From positions 62,001 through 126,000 of the forward strand of contig JAQGDQ010000117.1 of assembly GCA_030141605.1 (NCBI GenBank): a stretch of DNA of 64,000 nt, given 5' to 3'. The position numbers and the translations under genes are program-made. Of this stretch, positions 1 to 20,849 are shown piece after piece; the first letter of the stretch is position 1; each line of letters begins with the position of its first letter. The notes under the pieces are model-generated. The model ran no database searches. It worked only from the letters and a program-made list of their open reading frames with translations, and was not told where the DNA came from. This DNA comes from Tubiluchus corallicola (Eukaryota > Priapulida > Priapulimorpha > Priapulimorphida > Tubiluchidae).

Positions 1-117
1 GTCAAAATTCCTACATTCAATTATTTAAGAATACTAATTATTTACATAAGTGAATTAATAAAAAAAGAAAAGAAGAAATTGCACAAATCTCATTATTACC
101 ATTAAATATTACAAAAA

Positions 118-281
118 TTACTGTATGGTCAGTTGCTTCAAAAGTTGGTTTATGAAATTCTCATAATGATAAAAACGTTGAAAGTCTGTTACTGTATGCT
201 GCACATATTCAAGCAAAACATCTAGTGCTTGAGTTGCTATTGGTGATGACCTTGTTTCCACTGTGAAAAGCAGCGGGAACT
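118..281 (-). other. Orphan exon-like ORF, function unknown
   Basis: A minus-strand open frame follows a good splice acceptor (pyrimidine-rich tract then CACAG at about 282-287) and runs about 53 codons to a TAA at 118-120. The peptide is helical-looking (ATQALDVLLEYVQHT then FINQLLKQL) and I do not recognise it. Upstream exons would have to lie between here and CHAF1B, and I see none. The CHAF1B reading frame ends in its own stop at 1044 and cannot be joined to this frame by a clear donor. It could be the last exon of a small gene, an alternative 3' exon, or chance. Confidence 0.25.
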
Positions 282-658
282 TCAAAAGCAAACAGCTGGG
301 CAAATGATTAAATGTTTAACTTCCAAAAACTATGAGGTTAACTGCAGCGGATAAGCGGGCAACAGATTCAAAGCAAAACCGCTACGCTAACATATTAGTG
401 CATGTGATAAACGTACTGTACGTGCTTACAAACAAGGCTGGCCCTAACATGACTGTTTCTACGTATACTATAGTGCACAAAATCAACATAAAGATGATAC
501 AAAAGGAGCATTGGACAATTACAAGTGTTCTATTTTAAATATGTGAATGAAAAATACTGAGTCAATTATGTGAACTTATTTGATCACCGACAGTTTTTAT
601 ATACATTTGAATAGAAGCGGCCCATACCAGACGTTTATGAGTCAATTAGGTGACTGAT

Positions 659-664
659 TTTATT
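659..664 (-). other. Candidate CHAF1B polyadenylation signal
   Basis: AATAAA reads on the minus strand here, about 380 bases past the CHAF1B stop codon. It is a six-base motif in AT-rich DNA, so it is only a candidate. The rest of 303-1043 shows no recognisable coding sequence. Confidence 0.3.
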
Positions 665-1043
665 AACCATGAGTCTAATGAACATCACTTACTGTAATAA
701 GAACAACAAAAAAAAATCGTGACACAGCACACATTTCTGGTTTAGTTGCTAAATAATTGACCACCCTGGCATGGCTTTGTTTCGTTTTCATTCAACACTG
801 GAAAATGTTAGCAGTGTTAAATGCAGACTTAACGTATGTCAAATTACTTCAAAATTAATGATTTTCTCAACTTTTCTAAAAATTCCAGAAATGATATAAG
901 TCAATACACAAAAAATTTGTTTGCTCTTTTTAGAAATATGAAGATTAGTTGATAATGAGTCTGAAGCAGGACAAATTAGCTTGTGTCCATATTTTTGAAA
1001 AAAAAATCATGTAGTTCAAATAAAATGTTGATACGTATTGAGC

Positions 1044-4000
1044 CTAAATCACATCATGCAATGCCAAATGTTTCATTACGTTAGTTGGCAATTCAGTCAT
1101 AATGTCTGCATTTTCCGCCATTTTTGGGACATCAGAATACGGAATTCCCAATTCTCCTTCTTCGAAAGAAATGAGGGAACAATAACCATCACTGGATGAG
1201 CAAGCTAATATTCTTCCATCAGCTGACCTATAAAATGTGTAATAAATACACATTACCGAATATTTCATATAATTAGTAGTAACACTGCTAGCTTACCAGG
1301 CATACAAGTAGATCTTGCATAGATTGAAGCTTACCTACAGTGTAAAAGTTTCTAACACGTAGTTGAATAAACAAACATGAAAAGGAGTATATCACTGTAT
1401 GGGTATTCGACACATAAATGCAAACAAGATTCTAGACAAGATTTGTACTGTCAGATCCCTATCACATATTTTGCAATGGTATTACACGATGCATAAAGCC
1501 GCTAAACTGTACTACAGAACTGCTTCATTAGAATTAATATGAAGGAGTGTATTGACTAATTTCAAAATGAATTTACTTTTCGATGCTCAAATCAATTAGT
1601 AAACGCACTTACCAAGCTAGATCCGTTAAAATCGTGTAGTGAATATTGGAAACTGATGCAAAGGGAAAATTTTGCTGTGTATCATATAAAAGCACAGCAG
1701 TTTCCGTAGCAATGGCAAAAATGACCCTGTATGGCAGCCTGAAATAATAATTCAGTCATTATCACATGTTTTGCAACTTCAAAATAGTGCAAAAAACACT
1801 TAAAACGGTCTTGCAAATTGTGAGGCTATCAACATAAATAAAAAACTTATCTATATTGATTTATTATATTAGAACATTTAAGTACAATGGACTAAGGCAG
1901 GTTTATTTTGTTTGCCAGTTTACTAAGGATTATAGTCCTGTAAATATACACATACTTTAAAATACATTGTTATAAACTTTAACTGAAAAACTTTAATGAA
2001 ACAACAAAAAGATCATATATCGCACTACATGCTGTAACTTAAAATTATCCAACATCACCCACCCAAACACAGAATTGTACTGCTTCCATACTGGCTCATG
2101 ATTGTTATTCGTTGCATCAGCCTGCACGTACGAACGGTCAGAGGGTTTTCTTAGTTCAAACAGGACAGGACAGCAGCGTACGGCTACTGTGATCTTATCA
2201 AGAGACGGAAGATGAAGTGCTGGTCTGAAAAGAAAAAGCAGTATATCACCAAAATTTCACTCACGGCATAAAATAATGTTTTTATCAATGCAGTATGAGA
2301 ATGCTTTGCCAAGAACGCATACTTAGCAAAAGTTTGATCTGGTTAAACTGCTTCAAGATATGTTTAGACTGCTTCAACTTACTTACTTTGGCACTCTACA
2401 TTGATAATAGATCGTTTTTTTCAATTAAATGATGGCCATGCAAACAAACGCTCGTACAGTTTTACAGTATTTATTATTCATGAACTTAAAGTAGCTACAA
2501 TATAATGAGATTGATGTTCAGTGATTCTCATTTATTTAGAGTTTTTAAAGCACTGTTTGCAGGCTAAACAGCTAGTAGAGTAGGAAAGTTTTTGTGACAT
2601 AACATTAAAAATGTGGCAAATCTCAGAACATTAGTATGCTAGAAGCCTCACGGAGCAGTCATTCTAAAGTGAAATGAGAATAAAATGCCAGCATAGGTGA
2701 AAATTTTCTTTGAAGCCATAAAAGTCAAAAGAGTTACAAATGGTGAAGGTTACCTGGGACACTCTGATGTGTAGGACAGTAAATCTACAAATATTATCAG
2801 CCTCTAGGTTGCTGTAAAAAATTGTAGCTACGTAGTGACTCTGACTGATCTTGCCCTGTTTCCGAAAAAATGGCACAACACTTACGTGGGCTACTGCTTG
2901 TCCATTTTTTCACCTTGAAGTATTTGCTATAGGCTCTTTCTAATAATCATTTTATTTGCGTAGTTTTTACCATTTTAGTGGTGTATGGAACTACTTTCGG
3001 AAGGCAGAAGGCTATAGTCTGCTTCTCGCTATTGTTGATAAGAGTTTGCCTGGTACGTCATTTTGTGAAAATTTAAAATCCCTGGTCCTCGCTATCCCTG
3101 GTCCACCGTTAAAAGGGGTTATACCAAACTGAAGTGCAGATGTGCGGCTGCCTGCCCGTCAACTTTAAACATGAATGTTGCTTAATAAACACGTAATTTG
3201 CAGAGCATAAGGTTCTGTTTAACTTTAATTAATTTTATTAACAAGTGAAACAATAATAAACTTTATAATGCAATAGAAACAAGAGAGGTGAGTAACATAG
3301 CAAAAGATGAGAAAAAAGTAATACAAATTTGAGAATTGCGCAGGAATATTTGCTTACTTAGGCAATGATTTTCTAGTAAACACATGTGTAGCATTCACGT
3401 ACTGATCACCACTCTCAAAACATCCAGCTGAAACAGAAAGTTTAAATATTGTTACTTAATATTTTAAACTGTAAGAAACTCTGTACTAATTGGCCATGTT
3501 CTGTAAAAGCTACACATTGTATTATGCACATCAATATTACACCATCATGCAAGTAATGGACAAGATAAATCAGTTTTTGACGTTAGATGCAAACATGTGA
3601 TTTCAGTTGTCATTCCCATTTTTAATATCTATCCAATTTACCTACATTTCAAAAACAAGGTATCAGGTTAGAGCCTTGAGTCTAGATATGTCTAAAAGAT
3701 AGTTATATGAAAAACTTGTACAATATGAACAGTATTTATTATTAGGCATGAAGCCAAACAGAAAAGTTTGTTAATCACCAAACGATGATCATTTCTAACA
3801 TAACACACAATAACAACCGATCGCGCTTTCCTAATCAATTATTTCTACATAGCAGACAAGTTGCTGTATAACAAAGACAATTTCTATTGTACCAGGAACA
3901 ATGAGTAATTCTCCATCGGGAGTGAAACATGGGCGACGGACAAATGACTTCGTATTTTCATCCAGAAAAAGCCGAGATGATTTCACTTGAACCTAAAAGC

Positions 4001-6644
4001 ATAACACTAATTTATAAAAACTATTTTAGTGATTTGACTGGTTTTTTATGAAATGCTCACTATAGTAATAAAACAAATGACTTGTGAAAAAACTGAGATA
4101 TGCTGCAGTGGGTAACCAAAGAGAAGAATGAACGTGTTGTTATTTGCCATTCATGCGAATCACTGAAACTATCATACACTATACAAACTGGTACAACTTC
4201 AGGTACAGCAAAAGCATTGGCACAGTATTTAAGTATTTTGTAAGTGTAAAAGGCAAATTTACCGCTGCAAAGTGAAGGGAACAGTCGTAATTGACAATGT
4301 ATGCTTGGAAATCAAGGTAAGCAACACTAGACATGGATAGTAAATGAATGGATGACCATCAGAAAAACTACATCTGGACAACTTGCTTTCAAACTATTTA
4401 GCTCGTGAAAGGCAAATCTATATATATCTGAAGCAGTGATTCAACATCTGTCTATCTTTTCAGCTATCAGTCAGCTTCTGGGACCATCAGCTAAAAGCTA
4501 CTGCAGCTATACAAACATTCAGCTATTTCACGGAATTTTGGTCTCCGACTATCAATTATTGTGTAGCCAATAACAAGCATATAATTAACTGACATTAATG
4601 AATAGTCATTCCTGTGCTACATTTTTGTATAATAGCCCAAGAGTTACATTGTAAATGAAAAAACTCATGCACATGTATTTTTTGTTGCAAGAACACATTA
4701 AAGGAGTTCGAGTTATCAACTGCTTGCGCTACTTCTACAGCTATTACTAAGCTACCATTATTCGACATTTCAGCTAACAGATGAGCTAGCAGCTGTACTG
4801 GTGAAATAAGTGATCTGAAAGTGGTTACCAATTTAGCACAAATCAGCTGGTTTAGTACCTCATGTTAGAGAATTATCTTGACAACAATTTTTTTGAAATT
4901 CTAGTCCTGCCACAAAGATTAATATTATAAGCCCTGCAATTGAATTCTGGAACACCAGCTTGAGACTTGCCAAACTGTATAAGAAACAAAATGCGATTGT
5001 AACTGGGCAAGGTAGAGGTGTGACAAGAAAGCAGTTAACAACGCAACTACTTAAAATGGCTTACATTAATTTAACGTTGAACTAACTGCTAAACAAGTGA
5101 CTCATGTAAAAGTTAATATATAATTTTATTTATGTGCAATACTTGTGTTTCTTGGCAGCCTGGTATTAGACAAGGTGAATTGCCATGAAAAATCACCATT
5201 AGATAAGTAAACAAACTAAACCAAGAAATGCCGACCTTGCCATCTTCTAGCGGTACTGCTGTTGAAGTCTTTGTTAGATTATGGAGACATGCGAAATTCT
5301 GCACACTGTAGACTCTGCATGATCTGTAAAGCAGATTTCCTTTTATATGAGATTCAAAAGCAAATTTCCATTGCTACTACGACTTAGTCGTTAAAAATTG
5401 TTGTAAAAAAATCAAGAATAACAAACTGCAGTAAAATTGCAGTTAAGCAAAATTAAATTGACAAATTTGCTTAGAACTGGGATGACTTTCAGAGATGCAT
5501 TTAATCCTGATCACTTCTTCAAACATATCTCAAGTTTTTTGCTCACATGTCGGCCTATACACATACGACTTTGAAAACAGCAATATCTATTTTACCTGTC
5601 ACAACTACATGTTGCAATGAATTGATTTTTTGGATCCCAAGCTACGCCTTGAACGAAGCTGTTGTGATCAGTAAATGTTTTTAACTTCTTAACTGAAAAG
5701 AAAAGCTGTTATTGGTTGACTAGCTTAATGTAGATATAATAATCTATCTAATGAATTATTCTTTCTGAAGTAGGTAGTTCCAAACATATTATAACAGGTC
5801 AGTTAAATATGTAAGAACACAGCTATTTTGTTATTATAATAAAATATTTTAAGAGCTGTTATATGTTATAGTAATAACACATTATTGTGTAGAGGAGAAC
5901 TCAAAACTTCTGATTGATTCAGTGACTGATTCCTCGAACTAAGACACACTTCTTTCACCTTGGCAGAAGTCACACTACTGATAAACTTACATGTTCGTGA
6001 AGCATCCCACATCACTGCAGAGTTATCCACTGATCCAGAAATCAGATACAAGTTATCAGGTGACCAGGACAAATCACACACATCATCTAAGTGCCCTCTG
6101 TGAAAAACAATTTAGTTTTCATGCAACTTAATATATCATTACAGACGTGAACATACGATCACTGTTGTACAAGACGGCATTATTATTTCCGAAAATGTTC
6201 AAAATGTTCAGCGTGCACACTTAACATTTCATTCAATTAACAGCAACAATGAAAAGCAATTAAAACAGTTTCCACACTGCTTAACATTAGTAAGTGGTTA
6301 TCAGGCAAACTAAACAAAACAATCATAATAGCTTACAAACTGCAATTATAACAAACTAGCCAAGAACACCTTAACATTTTAAAAGCAGTCCAGGCTTCCT
6401 TGTTTTCAATTTCTTCATCTTCATCAAATATGCTTGCCGCCGAAACATCCTCATTCTTCTTCCATAAATATATGGCAGAATCTGAAAATAAAATGAAAAA
6501 CTAGGACTGAATGAATTTTATTAATCCATATACATAATGTATTTGTGGCGTTGGGTAAAGAAGAGAGAGGGAGATAGAGATAAGGCAAGGGAGAGAGTGA
6601 GGAAGAGAAAATGGAACAAGAGAAAAAGAGAGAGATATAAAGGG

Positions 6645-6676
<32 letters not shown>

Positions 6677-8574
6677 GAGAAAGAGAGAGAGAAAGAAAGA
6701 GAGGAGAGAGATAGAGAGAGAAAGAAAGAGAGAGAGAAGGGTAAAATAATGAGATAATAAAAATTAAGAAATGTGGGCAAAAAAATTTAGCCACATGATT
6801 TTTAAATTAAAATGCACTTGAAACTTACATAAAAAAATACAAAAGTACAAAACAGGTGATTTCAGGTACTTATACAATAACTGGCAAACAGATAATACGT
6901 TTTAAGAACATTTTTTTTAATTTTGCCATACCGTCATCTGCGGATGCAAGAATTTTTCCATTTGGAGAAAACCTAACAACGTTGACTGACTTTGCATGTC
7001 TCTTGAGATTTGAGGCAAATTGTATGGTAGCTCTGTTATTATCGTCAATGTCCACGTACCATATCTACAATATGAGAAGAATTTTGCTTTAATTAACTTT
7101 ATAATAATGACACTAAACATTAATTCATTAAAGGAAAACCGGATGACTGTGTAAACATGAGTTCAGAATAAAGAATGCTCTAAAATATTGAAAACTACAT
7201 TAGCTTGTTTTAAATGAAAGCTTAGATTAAATAATAATTACCTCATATACTCAAATTTCGTTAAACTTTCATAGCCACGTACGGCTCAGTGAATCTACTA
7301 AGATTGGCAGCGGCGCCCTTTTGTCACATTCGTGTGGCCGACAAATAGAAGGCGGTACCGTGATAACCATGATCATGAACTGCAGTGTTAGTTTCTGACG
7401 TCATATGATGTAAAGCCCATTTTTCATGACATCATGAGTTTAAACAGTACTGTAACACTTATGTAAATGTGCTTGATGCGCAAGGGACGATGCCTGCCAT
7501 TGCACAAGCTGTGTTTAGTTTCTGAGGTAAGCAATAGCTACGTTCGGTCGCCGTTAGTTAACTTTCTAAGCTAATTATTCAAATATAAGGAACAATTGTT
7601 AAGTTTTATGGGCAAGATAACGGATATTTTGGACGCTAAATTAAAATGAGATCGAGTCTAAACAATCGTCCGGTCTTTCTTTAATGAATGTTAAAGTTTG
7701 AAAAAGTAAATAGACACAGTTAATTTCGTTACTCGGGATGTTTACAGATTTTTGTAAGACAATTTCCTCTAGCTTGTTTTTCAAGTAATGTAACAGTTCT
7801 TGATAAACTTCTTTTCCTTAACAAAAGAAATCAGCAACAAAGGATTGTCAATCTCACATTATCAATTTTATTAGATGGCAGGTAAATTTTGGCAGTTTTG
7901 CATTAGAATTCATTGCCAAAGCATTTCAGTTAACTTATAATAAAGAATTGACTATTATAATACAGATTTAATCAGTCAAAGTGAGTACAGGATACAACGA
8001 AAATTAAAAAAAATTAACAAACGTGACCAACATATAACTGCTTTAACAAAATTAAAATTATATGCCAGAATAATCAAATGTTAGATTTCATCATAACATA
8101 AGAAACATAGTGTAAGGCCGAAAAATGCATCTCTGTTGCCGATTTGTCGACATTTTATACTATGGGTAGGTAATGACTTTATTTTTTTTTGTCATATGAC
8201 TGTAACACTTTTGTTTTCTAGGTCCAAGCAAAATTGTTTCTTTTATTAAGTGTATCCTGTATCCTAAACAACTGGCGACTATGATAAATGTAACAGCCCT
8301 GCAACTCATGTCATTTGCCCTACAGTAAAGGCCCACAAGTCATTAATGTTGTCACAATTACCATTAGATCATCCATTCACTTTGTATCAAGACCAATGTT
8401 GACAGGTGCTAATGCTATGTTAAAATCTCCGCAAAACACAACATTACTTACACGAACATATGCATCCACACCAGCAGTGGCAAGACGTCTTACTCTTCCT
8501 GACAAGAACTGAAAATCAAGACTGTAGATGGGCTGTCTTCCATGCCAAGCAATTTCAGGCGTTTCTAGTTTCAT
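1044..8574 (-). CDS. CHAF1B: Chromatin assembly factor 1 subunit B (p60), WD40 protein
   Basis: WD40-propeller subunit of CAF-1, which deposits H3-H4 behind replication forks in the nucleus. Eleven coding exons keep frame: 8452-8574, 6932-7064, 6370-6481, 5991-6097, 5596-5692, 5236-5323, 3893-3992, 3358-3427, 2063-2224, 1613-1738, 1044-1227 (1302 bases, 433 codons plus stop). Diagnostic peptides in order are [126 protein letters not shown] and [20 protein letters not shown]. All follow human p60 closely. The start ATG (8572-8574) matches the family N-terminus. The protein stops about 30 residues after the last propeller blade, whereas human p60 (about 559 aa) continues with a disordered tail containing the ASF1-binding B-domain. 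No such tail is visible. Intron 2 holds a GA tract. Identification is secure, exon edges are by eye. Confidence 0.95.
6628..6735. repeat. Imperfect (GA)n microsatellite, CHAF1B intron 2
   Basis: A purine-rich tract of GAGA units broken by AAAG and CAGACA, grading out of a GA-rich flank that starts near 6561. It lies between CHAF1B exons 2 and 3. The long open frames across it on both strands (poly-SLSLSL, poly-RERERE) are artefacts of the repeat. Confidence 0.9.
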
Positions 8575-9148
8575 GACACTTGCTTCTAGTCAAATTACAA
8601 ACTCTGAAAATTAAAAATCATTCAGCCAGTGTGTTTTTCTTTAAGTAGCAACTAACCGATAAGGTACCTACCTATAAAGGCTATATCATATTGACTTAAT
8701 TCACGCGAGTCATGACTAATATCAAAAATGTCTTAATTACTGGCTCATACTCACCCAAGCAGCAAAAAAGCAGACACGGGACTGCTTGCGTTTCAATACT
8801 TCAAAGATTAGATGTAGACTATAACAATAAACAATGTATTATATTAATATTATTATTACTATTAGTATATTACGCATAAAACTGAATGTAGTAATAATAA
8901 ACCGGCAAGGGTGACAAATGTTTCAATTGACTACCATAAATTGCCAGTATACTAAAACGTAAAAAAAACAATTTCTAATCTTTGCTTACCACTTTCTGTA
9001 AATAATTTAATGAAACTTAGTGGAAACACTTTTAAGAAATTCGCACAAAATGTACAAAAACTCCCGCGAAATGTTCGCTGGTGCTGCTCTCTAGGTTGTT
9101 GTTATCGTGCAACGCTACCTAGCGAGCGGCTTTGTAACAATTTGTAAG
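8575..9148. promoter_or_regulatory. Bidirectional promoter region between CHAF1B and SUFU
   Basis: The two start codons are divergent and only 574 bases apart. If the CHAF1B 5'UTR intron is real, both transcription starts fall within about 100 bases near 9050-9120. An E2F-like site (TCCCGCGAAA, 9062-9071) lies in that core, which suits an S-phase gene such as CHAF1B. No clear TATA box is seen, as expected for a housekeeping-type promoter. Confidence 0.6.
8603..8990 (-). other. Probable CHAF1B 5'UTR intron and first non-coding exon boundary
   Basis: On the minus strand a donor (AAAGTG then GTAAGC, exon end at 8990) precedes an acceptor (TTTTCAG, exon resumes at 8603), 29 bases upstream of the CHAF1B ATG. 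This implies a non-coding first exon from about 9085 to 8990 and a roughly 386-base 5'UTR intron. The inference rests on splice motifs only; unspliced leader is possible. Confidence 0.5.
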
Positions 9149-16789
<7,641 letters not shown>

Positions 16790-18955
16790 ATAGTTTCATC
16801 TCCTCAACATGCAAAAAAACCTCCTCGTTTCAATGGCTTTATATTATACAAAGATGGTCTGTGTTTGAAAGAACATTAACCATACAGCAAGATTGCACAA
16901 AACTGGTCTGTTGGCTAAAAAATGATGTACTTTAAATATTGCAGTGATAATGTGGTTTGAACTCAGGAACGTCTTTAATCCTTTCATAATTGGGATGTCA
17001 AACGGCTCTTCATCTATTAATCACTAATCAAGCATCAAATACGAAATACTAATTTCCTAGAGTAACAATCAACATATTTTCCCTTGAGCTCCTGAAAAAT
17101 ACATTTGGCTTTTATATTTATGTTTAGATAATTAATTAATTAGATGTAGAAAATAATTAATGTCAGGGCATTGGCTGAGCACCACACATATACCATATGA
17201 GCAGCGGTTGTGTTAGTATTAATAAATTTAAACAAAAATGTGTCATCTCAATTGAATGCCTCAGTACCAGGATTATTAAAGACATATTGATGTCAATTTT
17301 TCCAGTGTAAATGAATTGTTTGCCAGTAAACAGCTGAAACTGTTTGCAAAATGATTATAATTATGCTTTGAATACTTGTATGAATGGGCAGTGCCTTGAA
17401 TTTGCCTACTGGTACACTGTGGAGTTATTGGGTAGGCTGTTCTTACTTAAATTATATTGTGTACTTTGTGTTATATAAAATAAGTATTGATAAAGATACC
17501 GCTAGTAATGTGCTAATTAACATTTGTTTCTAAATAACTGTAATACATATATATTGACCTTTTAAATTGTTTATTTTCTCTTGAGACTTCTTTGTTTATT
17601 TTCTTGACTTTTCTTTGGTTCAATGCTTCGACTTCTGTTACTATATTGCGTTGTTATGTTACGGACCTGGTTACTACACTTTAATTACTAATTATGAACT
17701 GCATTATACTGGCGATCTATTACTTTACAGGAAAGGCTAAGCATTCTGGCAAGTTAGGATTATTTCACTGTTCGTGAACAGTGTTAGAAGAATTTAGTAA
17801 TAAAAGTGTGATAAGCGCCTTGTGTTATTAATACACTAATAAGAGCAGCATACTGTCAATTTCCTTCGAAATTATAGTAAGTTTTCACACTAAATTAGAT
17901 AGGTAATTTTGTGATATTTTGCATGAACATTAAATAATCTGCATAACACTGGATTAGTTGAAACAACTTGCGCTTACGGAAAGCCACAATGTACAATTGT
18001 TACGAAAAGTTGCAAAGTCTACCAGTTACATCATGTTTTTTTTAATAAATGGCGCCTATCACTGACGCCCTATCATCATACGAGTAATTTATTCTTGTTT
18101 AGAATTGATAGGCTAATTGGAAGAGCTATGCCAATTTCTCTGCATGGAGAAACTAAATTGTATTTATAGTATTTCTCATCTTCGGTTCTAATTATCTATT
18201 AATGAGCAAACCCTTTTTACTATTGTACAGTTATATAGTTATATTCAGTCTAATGAAGAGTACATACATTGCTTATTATTATTATTATTATGTGTTACAA
18301 CATGTTTTTACTCTTTTGTAAGTTTTAATTAGTTATTATTTGCAAACTCATTTTTACTGACAATTTTAATCATGTGCATTATCTCAAACACTTTAAGTAG
18401 AAGATGGTTTCTTTCAGAACAAAAAGCTTTGGAAAGGTGACCGATCTTTTAGTTAAAATCTACAGATGAAATTGGCCAAACCATTCATTTAAAGATAGTC
18501 TAGTTCTCGTTAGTCCAACAATAATTTTTATCTATATATAGTCTTTGAGGTTTACAAGTTACAAACTTGCAGGTGAAACGTTACAGGTAAAGAAAGGGGA
18601 ATTTTATATAGCGTTCCTGCTAGTACAAGCTCTATCTACAATAAGACAGCCTATAGGTTATACAAAATTTTAAGGAGATTTTTTAACTTCTTGTAAGAAT
18701 TTTGTTTTCTTGTTCGTAAGTGAAACATTCAGTAAATGCAAATCAAAAGTGTTTATCGCCAAAACTAACATGCATGACTAAAACTGGTTATTGCTTGACT
18801 GGCTTGGAAGAAAAATCTGAAAGAAAAAAGAATGCCAAACGACATAAGTAGAACAATAGATTACAGCAAACACAAGCAGAAAAATGAAGCTTACATTATT
18901 TAAGAGGAAAGCAAAAAATTACCAAGTAGTAAACTTTCGAACCTACACAAAACAG
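16790..18955 (+). other. SUFU 3'UTR and downstream non-coding sequence
   Basis: No coding gene is seen. AATAAA at 17221-17226 is a candidate SUFU polyadenylation signal about 430 bases after the stop, and a further AATAAA-type motif occurs near 17800. Otherwise this is AT-rich unique-looking sequence with a short (ATT)n run near 18275. Confidence 0.5.
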
Positions 18956-18957
18956 CA

Positions 18958-19290
18958 TGCAGATGCACATCTACCCAAAAGCACGTTTATGCACGTCTAC
19001 ATAAAAGCACGTTTGTACACGCGCATGCACGTCTACGCAAACCGCGTTTGTGCATGAGCGTGCACGTCTACGCAAACTGCATATGTGCATATCTGCAGAA
19101 AAGCGGTTTGTGCACGTCTACAAAAGCACGTTTACGCATATCTACAGAAAAGCGGTTTGTGCACGCACATGCACGTCTACGCAAAAGCACATGCACTCCT
19201 ACACAAAAGCACGTTTATAGAAAAGCACATTTGTGCACGCACATGCACGGCAACGCAAAACACGTACGTTTGTACACGCACGTACACAAA
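18958..19290. repeat. Degenerate minisatellite of GCACGTCTACGCAAAAGCACG type
   Basis: About 330 bases of imperfect units built from GCACGTCTACGCAAAAGCACGT and TTTGTGCACGCACATGCACG, roughly 22-50 bases each. Runs of alternating purine-pyrimidine (TGCACGCACATGCACG) and the palindromic core GCACGTGC-like spacing make it prone to unusual DNA structure. Two overlapping plus-strand open frames span it but follow the repeat and have no family resemblance. Confidence 0.85.
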
Positions 19291-19309
19291 TATTAAATAG
19301 CTACCAATA

Positions 19310-20175
19310 ATTAGTAATTTTACCGTCATTGTGTTGTAGCAAACACCATCTTAAAATTAATATGAAACCAGCAAAACGTTATTGCAAAGCTCTACATTAA
19401 AAAACAAACAAATGCACTTGCAACTCATGTTAATTCGACTTTGAAATTTTACGTATTTAGAATAAATGTGTTATAAGTATTTTCCGAATTAGGGGTGGGT
19501 ATTAAAATGTTTGTACCAAATATTTCCCAGTATTGACGCACCACCAATTTATTAAACATAATGTTATAGGCCTACAAACAGTTACTTGAACAATCTTATG
19601 TCTTATGACACAGTTTACATATTTAAATACAATCACGTTTTTTTTTGCAAGCTCGTCTGTAGTTGTGCTGTTCGTCTGTTATTATTGAAATAAATTTTTT
19701 CTTCTGGTCTTTTAGCCAAACCCTCACTAGGATAAGGGCATGGCAGAAGGTACCTACAGCCTAATCTTATTTACCCGGCTTCCATTGTATAATGGATGTG
19801 ATATATTCAGGATTTTAATTATCAGGGTGCCGGGCGTGAAGATACTGTCAGATGAGTGATTATTGTTGAATCAATTGTCTAATTGCTAGGGAGGAGCTTG
19901 GCTACTAAAGCTAGACGAATTCATGGAGAACTAATCAAGGGCTAATTTTACTTAACTCTGGCTTGATTGAATTGAACACAATGAGCTGGTCAATAGCAGC
20001 TGATTTGGGCTTTCGATGCTGGAGCTGGATACCGGATGTGTTTCTAGTTTATCATGGTTTAATAGGCTAGTCCAGTACCCGCGTATGCCTATTGTGAATG
20101 TCAAATGTGCGCGAAGTCAGTTAAATAATCACTATTTTTACTTTAATGAACCTCCATACTTTAATTATTGTTTTT
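19310..20175. promoter_or_regulatory. Non-coding block with homeobox/SOX-like motifs
   Basis: No exon is recognised. The stretch 19850-19900 packs ATTATTGTTGAATCAATTG and TCTAATTGCT, i.e. SOX-like and homeodomain-like sites in a less AT-monotonous context than its flanks. This is the look of a developmental enhancer but is inference only. Confidence 0.25.
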
Positions 20176-20177
20176 AG

Positions 20178-20410
20178 TTATTGTTCATGCATGGCGATAA
20201 CTACTTCATCACCAGTGCCGTTAGCGCCGCCATGGCCACTATTACCATTATTGCCTTTGTTATTACTACCAATGCCCGTATCATTGTTTTCGATACTGCT
20301 ATCATGATCATCATTGTCTTCATGATCATCATCGTCGTCATGACTGTTGTTACTGTTGCAAATATTGCCGTGCTTCGAAATTATAAGCATAAATACCTAC
20401 GTAAGTAATA
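20178..20410. repeat. Cryptic trinucleotide tract (ATC/ATT/GTC)
   Basis: Degenerate 3-base periodic sequence (ATCATTGTC, ATGATCATCATCGTCGTC) gives open frames of 70-75 codons on both strands with low-complexity D/N/S or I/V/T content. It is best explained as decayed microsatellite rather than a gene. Confidence 0.8.
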
Positions 20411-20849
20411 ACTACGTACTGGAAAGACATCAGCAACAATTGCAGCAGCAGCAAAACACTACCACCGGGACCGCCACGATGAACGACGGTGAAGCGTCTT
20501 GCTGATTGTAGTCACTTTTGCTGCTTTAGTTATTAGGGCCTACATTGCCGTCATCCCTGTCACCGTCAATGAGTTTCCATAAGTGCGGCACTTTGAATAA
20601 CACTTGCATTAATTTTCTTACATCTCAAAAAGCTAAAAAAAAACGTTTAAACCATCTATAAGTGAAAAGTGTTAAAGCAAAAGTACGTTGTAAAAGTCTA
20701 TATGCATTGATAGCAGATTCTAATAACGTACAATTCGTGCCATAGTTAATAATCCTGTTCTGTTAGTTTCTTTTTTCTTTTTTACGTCGAGCATTGCAAA
20801 TCACTTTGTGAAACGCTATTAGTGGAAAGCTTTTCCGATTTTTCATTAA

